Origin: Rhizopus arrhizus
Taxonomy: Eukaryota; Mucoromycota; Mucoromycetes; Mucorales; Rhizopodaceae
Direction: 5' to 3'
Length of the DNA stretch: 64,000 nt
Assembly: GCA_024220505.1 (NCBI GenBank)
Contig: JAKZZE010000006.1
Coordinates: 806,001 to 870,000, forward strand
Shown here: in pieces, positions 23,501 to 34,054 of the stretch
Position numbering within the stretch: the stretch's first letter is position 1
How the letters are laid out: every line of letters starts with the position of its first letter
The notes under the pieces: model-generated
Told to the model about the DNA's origin: nothing
Database searches by the model: none
The model's input: only the letters and a program-made list of their open reading frames with translations
Made by a program: the position numbers and the translations under genes

Positions 23501-25490
23501 ATTAACGAATCATTGATTTCTTTCATCTGTTGTTCTTTCTTAATTAACTGCTCGTTGGTTGAAATGCTTTCATGTCTTGCATTAGTTAGTTCTTGCTCGC
23601 GTTGTTGAATAACACGATTCAGGCTTTCACTTTGCTGTTTCAGGTGTGCAACTTCAACTCTGATGGACAGAAGTTCATTCTTGGTTTCATTTTCTGAAAT
23701 ACGGGAATCATAAAGGTCATTTTTCAACTTATCAACTTCCATTGTCGTTTCGGCACGGTAAGTGGCAAACATATCAGTTGTCTCCTTAAGTTGGCTCAGG
23801 CAGGTATCAAGAGCATCACTGGATTCACTGACTGCTTCTTTCTGCTCTTTAGTATTCTTGTGCTGATCAAGCTCTTGTTGAAGGGATTCAAGCTGTTGCT
23901 GTTTTTCAGTGAGCTGCTGATCCAACTTAACGATCATTTCTTTGGCTTCAGAAAGTGTTTTAGAGTGGTTTTCATTTACAAAATCATCTGCTCTATTTTT
24001 TGTAGTAACCAATTCTTCTTTCATAGCACGCAGTTGTTCAGAAAGATTTCTGTTAAGATCTTGGAGTTCTGATACATTCCTAAATGCAAGTTCATCGTGT
24101 TCTAAATTAGGCGTAATCGAAGCTTCAGACAAATGCTTTAAAGACTCGGTTGCTTCAGAAGGTATAGAGTCTTGACGTTTTTGAATATCTGCAAGTAGAT
24201 ACTGAAGCTGGTAACTTGTATCTTTTAATGAAGCTTCAATCTTTTTCTTTTCAGCATCTAGTTCTGAATAATCGGTTTTTACTTTGTTGATATTTTTTAC
24301 TAGTTCTTGATAACTTGCTTCATGTTTTTTAATAGATTGTTGTGAGTTGTTTAGTTGTTGTTTGTAATTTTGTATTTCTTGACGTATGCTATTATATAAA
24401 CTTCTTTCATTGTATAATTCTCGCCTTAATTGATCAGTAGCTTTAGTTGAATTTTCAGCCTGCGTAACAAGTGCTTGAAATTTGTTGGAAATTTCAAAAT
24501 AATCTTGATAGACTTCTTCAGGTTGTTTGCCCTCTTTTTGATATTTATTTATCAATTCAAGTAAGCGACTTCGAGATTCATTTTGTGAACTGCTCGGTAT
24601 GATCTTTTTTAATTCAGCACTTTGTTCTTGCTCCTGTTGCAATTTATCTTTTAATTGTTCAATTTCATCTTTAAGTTGTAGATTTTGATTGGAAAGCTCT
24701 TGTATCTTTTCCTTGTTTTCAAGCATAGTTTTGTTGTGTTGTTCCACAAAAGATGTGTGAATAGATTTTAAGGCACGGTAGGATGTTTCGAGTCTGTCGG
24801 CTTGAAGTTTTGATTCATCTCTTTCCTTTTTAGCTTCTTCAAAGTCATGTTTCGTTCGAGTGATGATGGTTGTAGAGGCATCATACTGTAGTTGCAATGA
24901 ATTCAAGTCGCAAATGATTTTGCGCTTCTCGTCTTCCAAACACACTGTTTTTGCTTGTAATTCATTCATTTTGCTGTTCTATTGTTATACAAAGCATTAA
25001 TGAAAAGGCTGTATAAAAGCCATGTTTTATGCATCTTACAGATTTATATCTATACTGTTCATATTCTTTCTCTAAAGTTGCATATCTATTTCCAAATATT
25101 TCCCTCTCAGTTTCTTTACTTTCCAATTTCTTCTTCAGGTCTTCATTGACTTCCTAAATAAATAAATTAGAAGAAGTCGCGAACGAATAACTTTTAAACT
25201 TCTTACTTTTAGACTAGAATTGTCAGATTCGAGTTTTGCCTCACGAAGCACATAAGACATTATTTTTTGTTGTAACATATAATTTTCTTGCAACACGTTG
25301 CGTATTTTATCTACAGAGGGAATAAGATCATTTGTCGAACTTTCAAGTTGACAACTTGCTTTTTGGAGCTCTTCATGATCCAATGCTTGATGGAGGAAAG
25401 AAAAAAATTTAATTTAATGTTTACGAGAGTAGTAGAAAAAATAAAAAGCTTACGCTGCTTTAGAGCTATAGAATCAGCGTTATTTGACAT
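20566..25490 (-). CDS. MLP1: Nuclear-basket coiled-coil protein of the MLP1/TPR family, 1523 aa
   Basis: Exons 20566-21138, 21196-21246, 21300-21449, 21511-24978, 25040-25153, 25207-25385 and 25454-25490, all phase-consistent. Nearly the whole protein to about residue 1380 is heptad-rich coiled coil. The family-specific stretch SYQLQYLLADIQKRQDS followed by FRNVSELQDLNRNLSEQL matches the conserved N-terminal TPR region, which separates it from myosins or golgins. The C-terminus is acidic and Thr/Glu-rich, then basic and Pro-rich (KHEREEEEQPGSPGKKPKSL), as in TPR tails. MLP/TPR proteins form the filaments of the nuclear basket and act in mRNA export quality control. At 1523 residues it is shorter than yeast Mlp1 or human TPR. 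The intron 21139-21195 has GC-AG ends; a GT donor three bases on would give a stop. Confidence 0.9.
21139..21195 (-). other. GC-AG intron in the MLP1/TPR gene
   Basis: The donor is AAG|GCAAGT and the acceptor CACAATAG. It is 57 nt, the same length as the GC-AG intron in the PAS kinase. The alternative GT donor at GCA A|GTAGAT would join to an immediate stop, so GC is the only workable donor here. Confidence 0.8.
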
Positions 25491-25635
25491 TGTCAACAGG
25501 AAGAGAAAAAGAAATAAATCCAAATGATGACGACGTAACTTTTAATAAACGATTTACTTATTACACTCATCTTATTCACCCATTTATTTGTCGGAATTCG
25601 AAAATCTCTGAGCATGAACAATCCAATAAAGTTCA

Positions 25636-25790
25636 GTAAGACATCAGATATGGTCTTTCCGTACCAATTTGTCTTAAATAAACGTTGTTGCGATTTGAAT
25701 TCACGTTTGCCGCATTTTAAATATGTGCCTGTTGCATTGGATGAGCTTGATTTGCCTATTTTTTTCTTGGTTGTTGCGTGGAACCAGATT
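25636..25790 (+). repeat. Left arm of a large imperfect inverted repeat
   Basis: Matches the reverse complement of 26865-27027. Over the first 130 bases I count nine mismatches, seven of them transitions (about 93% identity). It begins GTAAGACATCAG and contains CATTTTAAATATGTGCCTGT. Confidence 0.85.
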
Positions 25791-26864
25791 TGGTTGAAAA
25801 ATATTTATACCAAGCTCTCAAAGGTGTATGAAAGTAATTGATGCACCACTTTGGGAGCTTCGAAACTGCAATACTAAGTCTATAAATTCACATTTGTGAA
25901 AATATGCGCAGCAAATTTAAAGCAAACAATTAGATACACAACAAAAAGCGATGCAGCAAGAATACTCGAGCTTTACCAAAATATTATGGACCAATGGAAA
26001 GAATTAGAATTTTTCTTGATGAAGTAGAGCTTCAGATTCAAGTGAGAAGTCATGTTTGGTCCAAGACTAGTACGCCAGTTAAATGCATACGTAAAAAACA
26101 GAAACTCAAAAATAAATCAAGAGCATCAGAATAGATACAACTGTTTAATTAGCCGTGTACATTTTTATAAGAATGATATAAAGGGGTATTTCATTATAAT
26201 GGATAATTATTAAATCCTCCATAGTCATTTTGCTGTAGATATTATTAACACTTACGAGTATAAAGTATAACATATACTTTCCCTTTCTCAACCTTATTGA
26301 AGAGTGTTGGTCTTCAAAAAAAGACAATAAATTTATACCTTATATTGTCGAAGTGCGTCAGATTACAACGTCAAGAGTCCATTTAGAAGGAATTAATTAC
26401 ACTGAAACTTATTGAATTAGGTGCTTACAAAAAGGGATTGGCTTTAAGATAGTTTCTAAATTGTTTTCAGAAAAACTGTTGGTAATGATTAAAGATTGCC
26501 TTTGATTGGCTGAAAAGATGGAATAAATTGTTTCTTGTTTCAAAAGGATTATACGTTGCAGTGATGGACAGCTTGATGGTACTAGAATGGTAATGCGTAG
26601 AGCTTATTAAGAAGTTACTAGAATATAGAAAAAGCTTGAATTTCAGGTTAAGAATAAAGTAACATCCAACAAAGCAAACTGACGCTCTAATACCAGGATA
26701 TCATATCAAAGAGTCCTCAAAGATGGATTCGAGGCTCTCGATGATTTTTTGAAAAAAACTTTTGAATAGAAGAAATACTGTTGACATAAGCCAAGTAATT
26801 TAGTACGAGAAATAGAAATCTTTAAACTGAATCTATACTTTTCTTATATAAAATTTGAAAGCTT

Positions 26865-27027
26865 AGCTTTCATGCGACAACTAAGAAAGAAAGAAAAAAA
26901 AAAATAGGCAAAGCAAACTCATCCAATGCAACAGGCACATATTTAAAATGCGGCAAACGTGAATTCAAATCGTAACAACATTTATTTACGGCAAATTGGT
27001 ACGGAAAGACCGTGCCTGATGTCTTAC
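26865..27027 (-). repeat. Right arm of the large imperfect inverted repeat
   Basis: The reverse-complement partner of 25636-25790. It carries an expanded T/C-rich tract near its inner end (26879-26904) that the left arm lacks. No target-site duplication is obvious at the outer ends. Confidence 0.85.
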
Positions 27028-27523
27028 CGAAGAGGTAGAATCGAAACAAACTAACAGCTATTTTGACTTTGCTCAATCAAACAGTCTATGTGGGATACAT
27101 TGACTCATTAATTCCTAGAACAGTCTTTGGTATTATCTTTTGATCGAATGTATCAGCCGTCTCAAACAGCTGCCAAAACAGTAGCCAAAACAACATCGAA
27201 TTGGAATTTTGGCCACTTTCATACATCTGCTTACGATGTTTTGAGTTTACAAGGACTTTATTTGAAATATACCTTTTAAGGCTCTTTTTTTTTCAATCAC
27301 ACTGTAGTTTTTGTTACAGTGTCATTTGGAAGAATCTATCAAAAGATTGCATGCTATCAGGAAAATGATTGTCATAGTCTTTCATCTCAAGTTGACAATA
27401 CAGCAAAGAATACAGTAAAGCAAACAAAAGCATTAGTTGGGTAAGTTTGAGAGGAGATAATTTTTGTGGCTTATATTTATCAATTATGCAGGTTGATTTT
27501 TTATATCTTTTTATTGCAACGCA

Positions 27524-28881
27524 ATGTCAAATTTAGAGGAAAAGCCAACAGTAAAGCCTAGAAAAAGATTTGTTGGAAGAGCCAAAAAAAGCACGGTAAC
27601 TACTAATGTTGGTGAAGCTATTGAAGAAGGAGCTGTTGGATTTGCAAGTAATAATAGAAATACTCGAGTTTTTTCAATGCCAATTCAATAACCTATTCAT
27701 TTAGAGGCACCAAGAGGACGCACAGGTCGTATGGCTAATCAAGTGCCTGATGAAATATTGCAAGATCCTTTATTAAACAAAGCCATTGAACAAGTATGAA
27801 AATTATACAGTAATCATTTTTATGCCTTTGATGCGAACCTTTATAGATTCCTTCAAATTACAATTTTGAAATCCATAAAACAGTTTGGAGAGTAAGAAAA
27901 GCTGGTGCCAAGAGAGGTAAAAAGAAAGGGACAAGAGAAGGAAATATAAATATTAATTTTTTTTTTTGGTAAAGTTGCATTACAACTTCCAGAAGGATTG
28001 ATGATGTTTGCTTGCTTAATATCAGATATTTTAGAAACGTAAAGACATGTATAAATTGATTTTTAATATTAATCGTATCTAAATCATATCTACAATAGGT
28101 TCTGTAATGCTGAAACATTGATTATGGGGGATGTCACATATGGTGCCTGTTGTATCGATGATTATACAGCCCGTGCACTTGGTTGCGATTTTTTAGTTCA
28201 CTACGGACACAGCTGTTTGGTCCCTGTTGATATTACCACGATAGAAACACTTTATGTATTTGTAGATATAGGTATTGATACACAACACTTTATTGCCACA
28301 GTAAAGAAAAATTTTGAAAAGGGGAAGCGATTATGTCTAGTGGGTACCATTCAATTTGCTGCTGCGTTACAGGCAGCCAAGGTACCCTTGGAGGAAAACT
28401 TTTCAGTTTTTGTGCCTCAATCAAAGCCTTTATCACCAGGTGAAATTTTGGGCTGTACTTCACCGAAACTGGTAGATACAGATGTGATTGTTTGCATTGG
28501 TGATGGAAGATTTCATTTAGAATCAATCTTAATTCATAATCCAGACATACCAGCTTTCCAGTAAATTATTTGCGAATGAAGATACTATTAAAAAGGAAAG
28601 AGAACTAACGTGTATAATAGATACAACCCATACGCAAAGACATTTACTCGCGAACGATATGATCATCAAGAGATGCATTCCTTACGTAAACATGCCATCT
28701 CTACTTCAAGAGCTGCGAAAAAGTACGGTTTGATTTTGGGGACATTGGGTCGTCAAGGTAAACCTCAAATCTTGGAATACCTTGAACAATTGATTAAAGA
28801 GCAAGGAAAGGATTCGGTCAGTGTCCTATTATCCGAAATTTCCCCTGGTAAACTAGAACAATTCGAAGATGTGGATGCGTA

Positions 28882-28922
<41 letters not shown>

Positions 28923-29186
28923 TGCAAAGGATTAAATCAACATAATTTCTATAGTTGGATACAGATTGCTTGTCCTCGATTATCTATAGATTGGGGATAT
29001 GCATTTCCAAAGCCATTATTGACCCCTTATGAAGCCTCTGTTGTTTTGGGCAAATCAGAATGGCAAGATATTTATCCAATGGACTTTTATGCCAACGATA
29101 GTTTAGGCCCTTGGACACCAAATCACGGTAGAGGCATTGTTCCACGTAGGAAGAGAGAACAACAAGAAGTCGCTGTTGCTCAATAA
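27524..29186 (+). CDS. DPH1: Diphthamide biosynthesis radical-SAM-like subunit DPH1
   Basis: Exons 27524-27647, 27705-27793, 27847-27916, 27975-28038, 28099-28560, 28621-28878 and 28955-29186 give 432 residues, the usual DPH1 size. The sequence carries [57 protein letters not shown] and [11 protein letters not shown], all DPH1 hallmarks. The Cys in GACC, LGCTSPK and IACPRLS are the expected three ligands of the 4Fe-4S cluster. With DPH2 it transfers the aminocarboxypropyl group of SAM to the elongation factor 2 histidine, the first step of diphthamide synthesis. The last intron (28879-28954) holds a 38-base T-run. All phases agree. Splice choice is secure because each join restores a conserved block. 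Confidence 0.95.
28884..28921 (+). repeat. 38-base T-run in the last DPH1 intron
   Basis: Pure T from just after the GTAAG donor, taking up half of the 76-nt intron 28879-28954. Confidence 0.85.
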
Positions 29187-29529
29187 ATTACATGTAAATA
29201 AAGAAGTTAATCTAAAGCGTATTTGTTAATTTCGGTGTTTATATTAAAGACTTATTGTTCCCTTTCTGCTTCCCCTATTCGTCTCCTTTACTTTTTCTAT
29301 GTCTCTTTTCGATCCTCATTTTTATATTAAAATCAACTAAAACTTCTGGTTACAAGCTCATTCTTTTCAGATCCCCCGCCAAAAAAAGGAGGGGAAGATG
29401 CAGATAATTTATGTTCCACTATCTTATTTGTTCGATTTGAGATGTTGTACACATACGTTGTACAATAATGAAATTCATTTATGGCGAGAAAAAAAAAAGG
29501 GGATCAGCAAAAGCTTTTCTTTCTTCTTT
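29187..29529. promoter_or_regulatory. Spacer and promoter of the SUR7/PalI gene
   Basis: 343 bases between two plus-strand genes. Includes DPH1's 3' UTR with AATAAA-like sites, pyrimidine-rich blocks, and CCCCCGCC and GGAGGGG flanking seven A near 29375-29396; AGGGG is a stress-element-like pentamer but this is weak. An in-frame ATG at 29398 would add a poorly conserved, charged extension, so I start the gene at 29530. Confidence 0.35.
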
Positions 29530-30645
29530 ATGGCTTTACATTTTATTGCTTTTGTACTTAGCATATGTTCCCTTGTGCTATTGTTACTAGCTAATATTGG
29601 GACTACCTTTTCTTCTTCTGTTTTGAATAAGCTTTACTTGGTTGAGATAAGCGAATCAGTAACAGGAAGATCAATAAGATACGGTGTTTATAATTCTTGT
29701 CTTTATTATAAAAACGCTACTGATACAGCTCAATCGTGCACTTCCAAGGCACCTGCTTATTCGTTTGGTAAAGTACTCATATAAAATGATAAAGATAACT
29801 CCATCTAATATATTTTTTCAGATACCTCACAGTTTGCAATTGTCTGTGGTGCAGACTCTTCTAATTCATCCATGGTCTCCACTTATTCCAGTGTGGTCTC
29901 TTCAACCACTTTTGCTACATTATTCAAATTAATTGTGCTCATCATGCCAGCAGTTATCCTTGCCTTTGTATCATTTTGCTGTAAAAAGAAAAGAGAAAAC
30001 ATATAACGTATTCATTCATTTTCATATTCTTTACTAGGTACTTTACTCTTACGCAAAGGTAGAAGAAACAATGTGATTCCATTGATCGGTACATTTACAA
30101 GTTTATTATCGTTCTTGGTTGGAGCTGCTGGTTTAGCTCTAGTGATTGTTACATTTTGGAAAGGTCTTGATATACTAGAAACCAGAATTGAGGGATTATC
30201 TCATCAGTGGGGTCCTTCTATTTATATGGTTGGTATTGGTATTGGCTGTATATTGGGTACCTTCATTTGCTTCATGATCAGCTTATTTACTCGAACTACT
30301 TCCAAGCGAGATACGTTCAATCTGATGGATTACAGCAGTACCACCACCAAGGGAAATGATAATACTAAGCGTGAAAGCGATAATAACTATGGACAAGCCA
30401 TCAGTGACACCACTACACCACAACATTATCCTTCTTATCATTATCAACCAGACGCTTATCAACAGCCTGCTGCTTATAATAATTATTCCCATCAGGTATA
30501 TAACACATATGATGCTTATGCTCAATCACCACACGCATATGACGCTTATGCTCAGTCACCACACGCTCATGATGCTTATCAACAGCAAACATATCAAGGT
30601 GGATATCAACATGATCCAAAGCAGCCTCATCATCATTATAGCTAA
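29530..30645 (+). CDS. RIM9: SUR7/PalI (Rim9-like) four-helix plasma-membrane protein
   Basis: Exons 29530-29767, 29822-29980 and 30038-30645 encode 334 residues. TM1 is residues 1-23 (FIAFVLSICSLVLLLLANIG); an extracellular loop with several Cys and Ser follows (YGVYNSCLYY, AIVCGADSS). TM2 is around LIVLIMPAVILAFVSFCC, TM3 LLSFLVGAAGLALVIVTFW and TM4 IYMVGIGIGCILGTFICFMI. This topology with the YG(V)YxxCxYY loop fits the SUR7/PalI family, which works at eisosomes or in ambient-pH sensing. Which branch applies is uncertain, so the symbol is tentative. The C-terminal tail is Tyr/Gln/His-rich with a repeated decapeptide, DAYAQSPHAY then DAYAQSPHAH (about residues 293-314). Intron phases agree. 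Confidence 0.8.
30507..30587 (+). repeat. Short tandem repeat coding for DAYAQSPHA(Y/H)
   Basis: Two near-identical 30-base units (GATGCTTATGCTCAATCACC / GACGCTTATGCTCAGTCACC...) followed by a third partial one (GATGCTTATCAACAG). They code for the repeated decapeptide in the tail of the RIM9-like protein. Confidence 0.8.
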
Positions 30646-31168
30646 ATTATATAAAACAATAAAACCTGTACAGTATTATTCAATCCACTTTGCTCTCCTC
30701 TGTTTCATCTTGCTCACTTTCAAATTTCGTATGACTATTTTCATAAGTCGCTTATCCCTTTTTTCTTCTTGTACCTCATCACTTTCAATTTTTTGAATGT
30801 GATTATCGTACGTTTAAATAGTATAATAAAAAAAGAAGTCATTATACAGTGTTTAATTAAAAGAAACAAATCAAAGGAAGTATGCAAAAAAAAAAAAAAA
30901 AAAAAAAATTATACTAAAGACCAAAGCCATATCTCCAAATCTTTTGTAAATTTTAGACTAAAAGTTCAAAAGGACCATACAAAAGTCATCAAGGGCCACG
31001 CTAAATTTGAAAATGAACAGAGTAAAAAAAAAAAAAGGACAATCAAATGAATACGAAAATACTGTATATTAATTGGCTATAAATGCATAGAGCAAAGGGG
31101 CTAAAGTCCCGAACTCTACAAAAAAAATATCTTTTTTTTTCTTGTTATTCTAACAAAATCAAACCATA
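30646..31168. other. Intergenic DNA with A-runs
   Basis: 520 bases before the copper-transporter gene. It holds a 22-base A-run (about 30887-30908), a 12-base A-run (about 31023-31035) and T-rich leader sequence directly before the ATG at 31169. A TATA-like TATAAATGC sits near 31078. Confidence 0.4.
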
Positions 31169-31725
31169 ATGGACGAACATTCAGGACATGGAAGTGGACA
31201 TTCAATACATGAGGGTTCAATATGTAACATGAATGTAAGCACTTTCTTTCTCTTTGCAAGTATAAAATAATAAGAAATTGTATGAAAGATGCTATTTAAC
31301 TGGCAAATTGAAAATACATGTGTCGTATTTCGATGGTGGCATATATCAGGAACTGCTAGTATGATGGTATCTTGTATTATTATATTTTTGATTGCTGCTT
31401 CTTATGAATGGATGCGTGCTTATTCCACAAGGGTAGATAATCAATGGCATCAAGAACAAGAAAATGTAGTCTATGCTTATCAACATAAAAAGTAAAATGG
31501 AATGGTTTGCTTTAAGCTTCAAATAACACTTTTTTATGTAGATTATCCAAAAGAAAAGAATTAATTCGCTCAATGATCTATGCGATATTAGTTGGTATTA
31601 GTTTTTGGTTGATGTTGGTCTTTATGACTTACAATGGGTATCTCATGATGGCTACTGTATTGGGTGCAGGGTTTGGTCATTATTTCTTTGGTAATAGTAT
31701 TAATAAATCCATTCAATGTCATTAA
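31169..31725 (+). CDS. CTR-family copper transporter
   Basis: Exons 31169-31234, 31289-31491 and 31542-31725 encode 150 residues. The N-terminus is His/Met-rich (MDEHSGHGSGHS, CNMNMLFNW), typical of Cu(I) binding. Three helices follow: HISGTASMMVSCIIIFLIAA, then IYAILVGISFWLMLVFMTYN, then YLMMATVLGAGFGHYFFG. MTYNGYLM carries the MxxxM-type Met pair of TM2 and GAGFGHYFFG is the TM3 Gly-rich packing motif. The protein should be a trimeric high-affinity copper importer or a vacuolar CTR2-like exporter. Its short Met-poor N-terminus slightly favours the vacuolar type. It ends 60 bases from the stop of the convergent Lunapark gene, so the 3' UTRs probably overlap. Confidence 0.9.
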
Positions 31726-31784
31726 AGCTTATCGTTATTCTTTATTAACAACAACATTCTATATACACAATCAGTCAACATGCA

Positions 31785-32938
31785 TTAAGTACACAAGTTT
31801 ATATTCTGTACCTTTTCTTTCATTTCTTCTTTTGTCTCTTCTTTTGTCTCTTCTTTTGTCTCTTCTTTCATCTCTTCACTTTCTTCCAAGATAGCCTTTG
31901 ATAGATCCTGCTTTGATTTGCGTGAAGGATTAAATTGTTTACAAAAAGGACAGATGTATTCTATATAAACTAAGTATCTACTTTTATATCTTTCTCGTCT
32001 TACTTACGGATCGTATCGTACTCTTCTTTTAATACTAACCCATTATGAGCAAAACAGTGAGCACAAATCAAGGCATATTTCGTTTCTGGTCCAGCATCAC
32101 CCACAAGAGCATCAATCAGCTTGTCATACCATTGTGGCTCTGATTTGGGTTGATAAGCCACCACCTGCTGGTTAGGATATCTTTGTTGTGGTGAAGAGAA
32201 CTGCTGGGGAATAGGAGAGCGAGGGAAGGATGGTTGAGGTTGTAGTTGTGATTGAGCAGGCATAGAGACTATAAAGATGGATTAGAGTAAGAAAGCGGGA
32301 TTTTGTTTAAATAAAAACCTGGTTTTCTTTGACGTAAATCTTGATTATTTTCTAATTTCTTTACTGCTGCTTTTTCATCCATCTTCTTCTTGGCAGCCAA
32401 TACTTCATCATATCTTTCGAGTAAAGACTGAGTTGTATAATAAGAAGTCTTCTTTTTGAGTTCTTCTACTTTTTCTTTTTGTTCTTTACGAAGCAAAGTC
32501 AAGTTAGTTTCTTCTTTCTTTTGCTTTTGATCATAAAAATAAATTAATCCCTTTCGAATATAATAAATTCTACAGGTATTTGTAAGCATCACAACAAGGA
32601 CCTGACCGTATTTCTTACCCGAATGGTACCGCGATAACAGGTACAAGAGCCAACAAGTATTCCTCAGAGGTAACAGTGAATGGACCATTTAATTTTTTGA
32701 ATAAATAAACAACACATACAATCCAAATAATGAGTGAATAAACAATCCACATAAAACTTGTTCTTCTCTGTCGTATCTTGATCTCTGACAGTCTTTTCTC
32801 TGCTTTTTGAATTTTGATATCAAGTTCAGATAGAATCTTTTCAAAGTCTTTAGAATCAGTCTAATCAAATCATCAGAACACTTTCTTTTTTTTTCTTAAT
32901 CATTCTCTTGCCTTTTCTCTTGAAAATAGTGTACCCAT
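31785..32938 (-). CDS. LNP1: Lunapark, ER three-way-junction protein
   Basis: Exons 31785-31960, 32008-32268, 32319-32569, 32619-32860 and 32912-32938 encode 318 residues. It starts MGTLFSREK, a myristoylation-type N-terminus as in animal Lunapark. A coiled coil precedes two helices (FMWIVYSLIIWIVCVVYLF and EYLLALVPVIAVPFGIYYI), then a second coiled coil, a Pro/Gln-rich linker, WYDKLIDALVGD and the zinc ribbon CAHCFAHNGLVLKEE...YICPFCKQFNPSRK. Lunapark stabilises tubule junctions of the ER. The tail has a triple EETK repeat. The first intron (32861-32911) has GC-AG ends; without it no ATG reaches the conserved coiled coil. The intron at 32270-32318 has an atypical GTTTTT donor. It lies head-to-tail behind U1-C with 145 bases between. 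Confidence 0.9.
32861..32911 (-). other. GC-AG intron after the first exon of Lunapark
   Basis: Donor AAG|GCAAGA, acceptor GATTAG, 51 nt. It links the 9-codon first exon MGTLFSREK to TDSKDFEKILSEL in phase 0. No GT donor in the neighbourhood gives an open join. Confidence 0.7.
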
Positions 32939-33083
32939 TTGTATATAAACTAGAAAAGAAAAAAGAAAAAGAAAAAAAGGGGACCTGGAAGCTTCTTTCT
33001 GTCTCACTGGCACGTGCTTTCAAAAATAAACAATAAACACGCAGTAAATAAATAGCAAACCATTTTATTTTATTTCATTTTCT

Positions 33084-33901
33084 TTAGGATGTCGAAAGTT
33101 GTTGTTGTTGTTGTTGTTGTTGCCCAGGGGGTGGTGGAGGATAAAAACCTGCTGGTGGAGGAGGCATGTTATTTCCAAACATACCAGGTGGTGGAGGAGG
33201 TCTTGAACCTATTATTTGAATAGTTGTTAAACCAACTTTTTTTTTTTTCCTAAATTAATGTGTACCTGGAGGAGGGGGTCTAAATCCGGGTGGTGGTGGC
33301 ATGAATTGACCTGGTGGCGGAGGAAAGGGAGGGAATCCAGGCCTGGCCATCATATGAGGTGGAGGAGGTCTAAAGCCAGGTGGGCCAACTATGGATTATT
33401 AAAATTTAATTTCTTTTATAAAAACAAAACCAATAAAGCTTACATGTGGATCCAAATTGAGGATATCCAGCATATTGAGGAGGTAATACTAATGATATAT
33501 TGTTATCAGTCGTATGATTACATTCTTATTTATTTACCTGCTGAAGCTTTTTCATAAGCTCTGGTAATTTCATCAATAATAGCCTGAGCTTTATCTTGAC
33601 TGATTTCTATTGCACACAAGTTGGGATTAGTAAAAATAAAAGAGGAACAGGGCAATTGTTTGTGTATTTCTACCGGCGTAATAATTTCTAACGTTTAAAA
33701 TATGATTCTTTCCTGCATTATGTGCTTTTCTAACAGATGCTATATAAAACAAGTAGTTTAGATCAAGCCCTTTTTTTAAAAAAAATTCTTATATTTACAG
33801 CTATCGTGAGTCAAGAAAATGTCGCAATATTCTAATAGAAATATTTTAGTCTTTGTTTAATGATTGACTTGTAGCATTTTACCACAATAATATTTCGGCA
33901 T
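33084..33901 (-). CDS. YHC1: U1 small nuclear ribonucleoprotein C
   Basis: Seven small exons: 33084-33208, 33266-33388, 33444-33488, 33538-33606, 33674-33739, 33799-33831 and 33883-33901, for 159 residues. The start MPKYYC and the matrin-type zinc finger with Cys6, Cys9, His24 and His30 (CEYCDIFLTHDSSSVRKAH, GKNH) match U1-C position for position. NVRNYYA and DKAQAIIDEITRAYE follow as in the family. The C-terminal half is Pro/Gly-rich (FMPPPPGFRPPPPG) and ends in eight Gln. U1-C stabilises base pairing of U1 snRNA to 5' splice sites, so it affects donor choice, notable in a genome with GC donors. Exon 1 is 19 nt and exon 2 is 33 nt; all phases agree. Confidence 0.95.
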
Positions 33902-34054
33902 TTGCTTGCACTTTGGAAAAAGAAAAGAAAAAAAAAGAAAAGTAAAAAAAAGAAAAATTAAAATTGTGACGTTCAAACAAACAAATGCATAAAAATGGCC
34001 TTTAAAGAATAGATTTCACCGTTCTTTACTCGGCTTATCTGCTTTATTTACAAA

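Larger units (their letters stand above)
25491..27523. mobile_element. Probable decayed foldback or transposon region
   Basis: Two kilobases between MLP1 and DPH1 dominated by a large inverted repeat (arms 25636-25790 and 26865-27027) around a 1.08-kb core. The core has broken reading frames with transposase-like flavour near 25990-26130 (WKELEFFLDEVELQIQVRS) but no catalytic motif that I can place. The arms both read as FPYQFxxNK...LNSRLPHFKYVPVALDE going inward. From 27080 on, the DNA may be the DPH1 leader: a GTAAGT at about 27441 and an AG at about 27491 could bound a 5'-UTR intron. Confidence 0.5.

Noticed and set aside
21518..24175. Several plus-strand open frames of 77-103 codons inside MLP1
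   Set aside because: Antisense shadows of a long Glu/Lys/Gln-rich coiled coil.
25636..27027. Repeat-induced point mutation as the cause of transitions between the inverted arms
   Set aside because: Only nine differences, changes in both directions, and RIP is not established in Mucoromycota.
30283..30796. Open frames on both strands over the RIM9-like C-terminus
   Set aside because: Shadows of the Tyr/His/Gln-rich repeat region; the plus-strand frame 3 conflicts with the four-helix protein.
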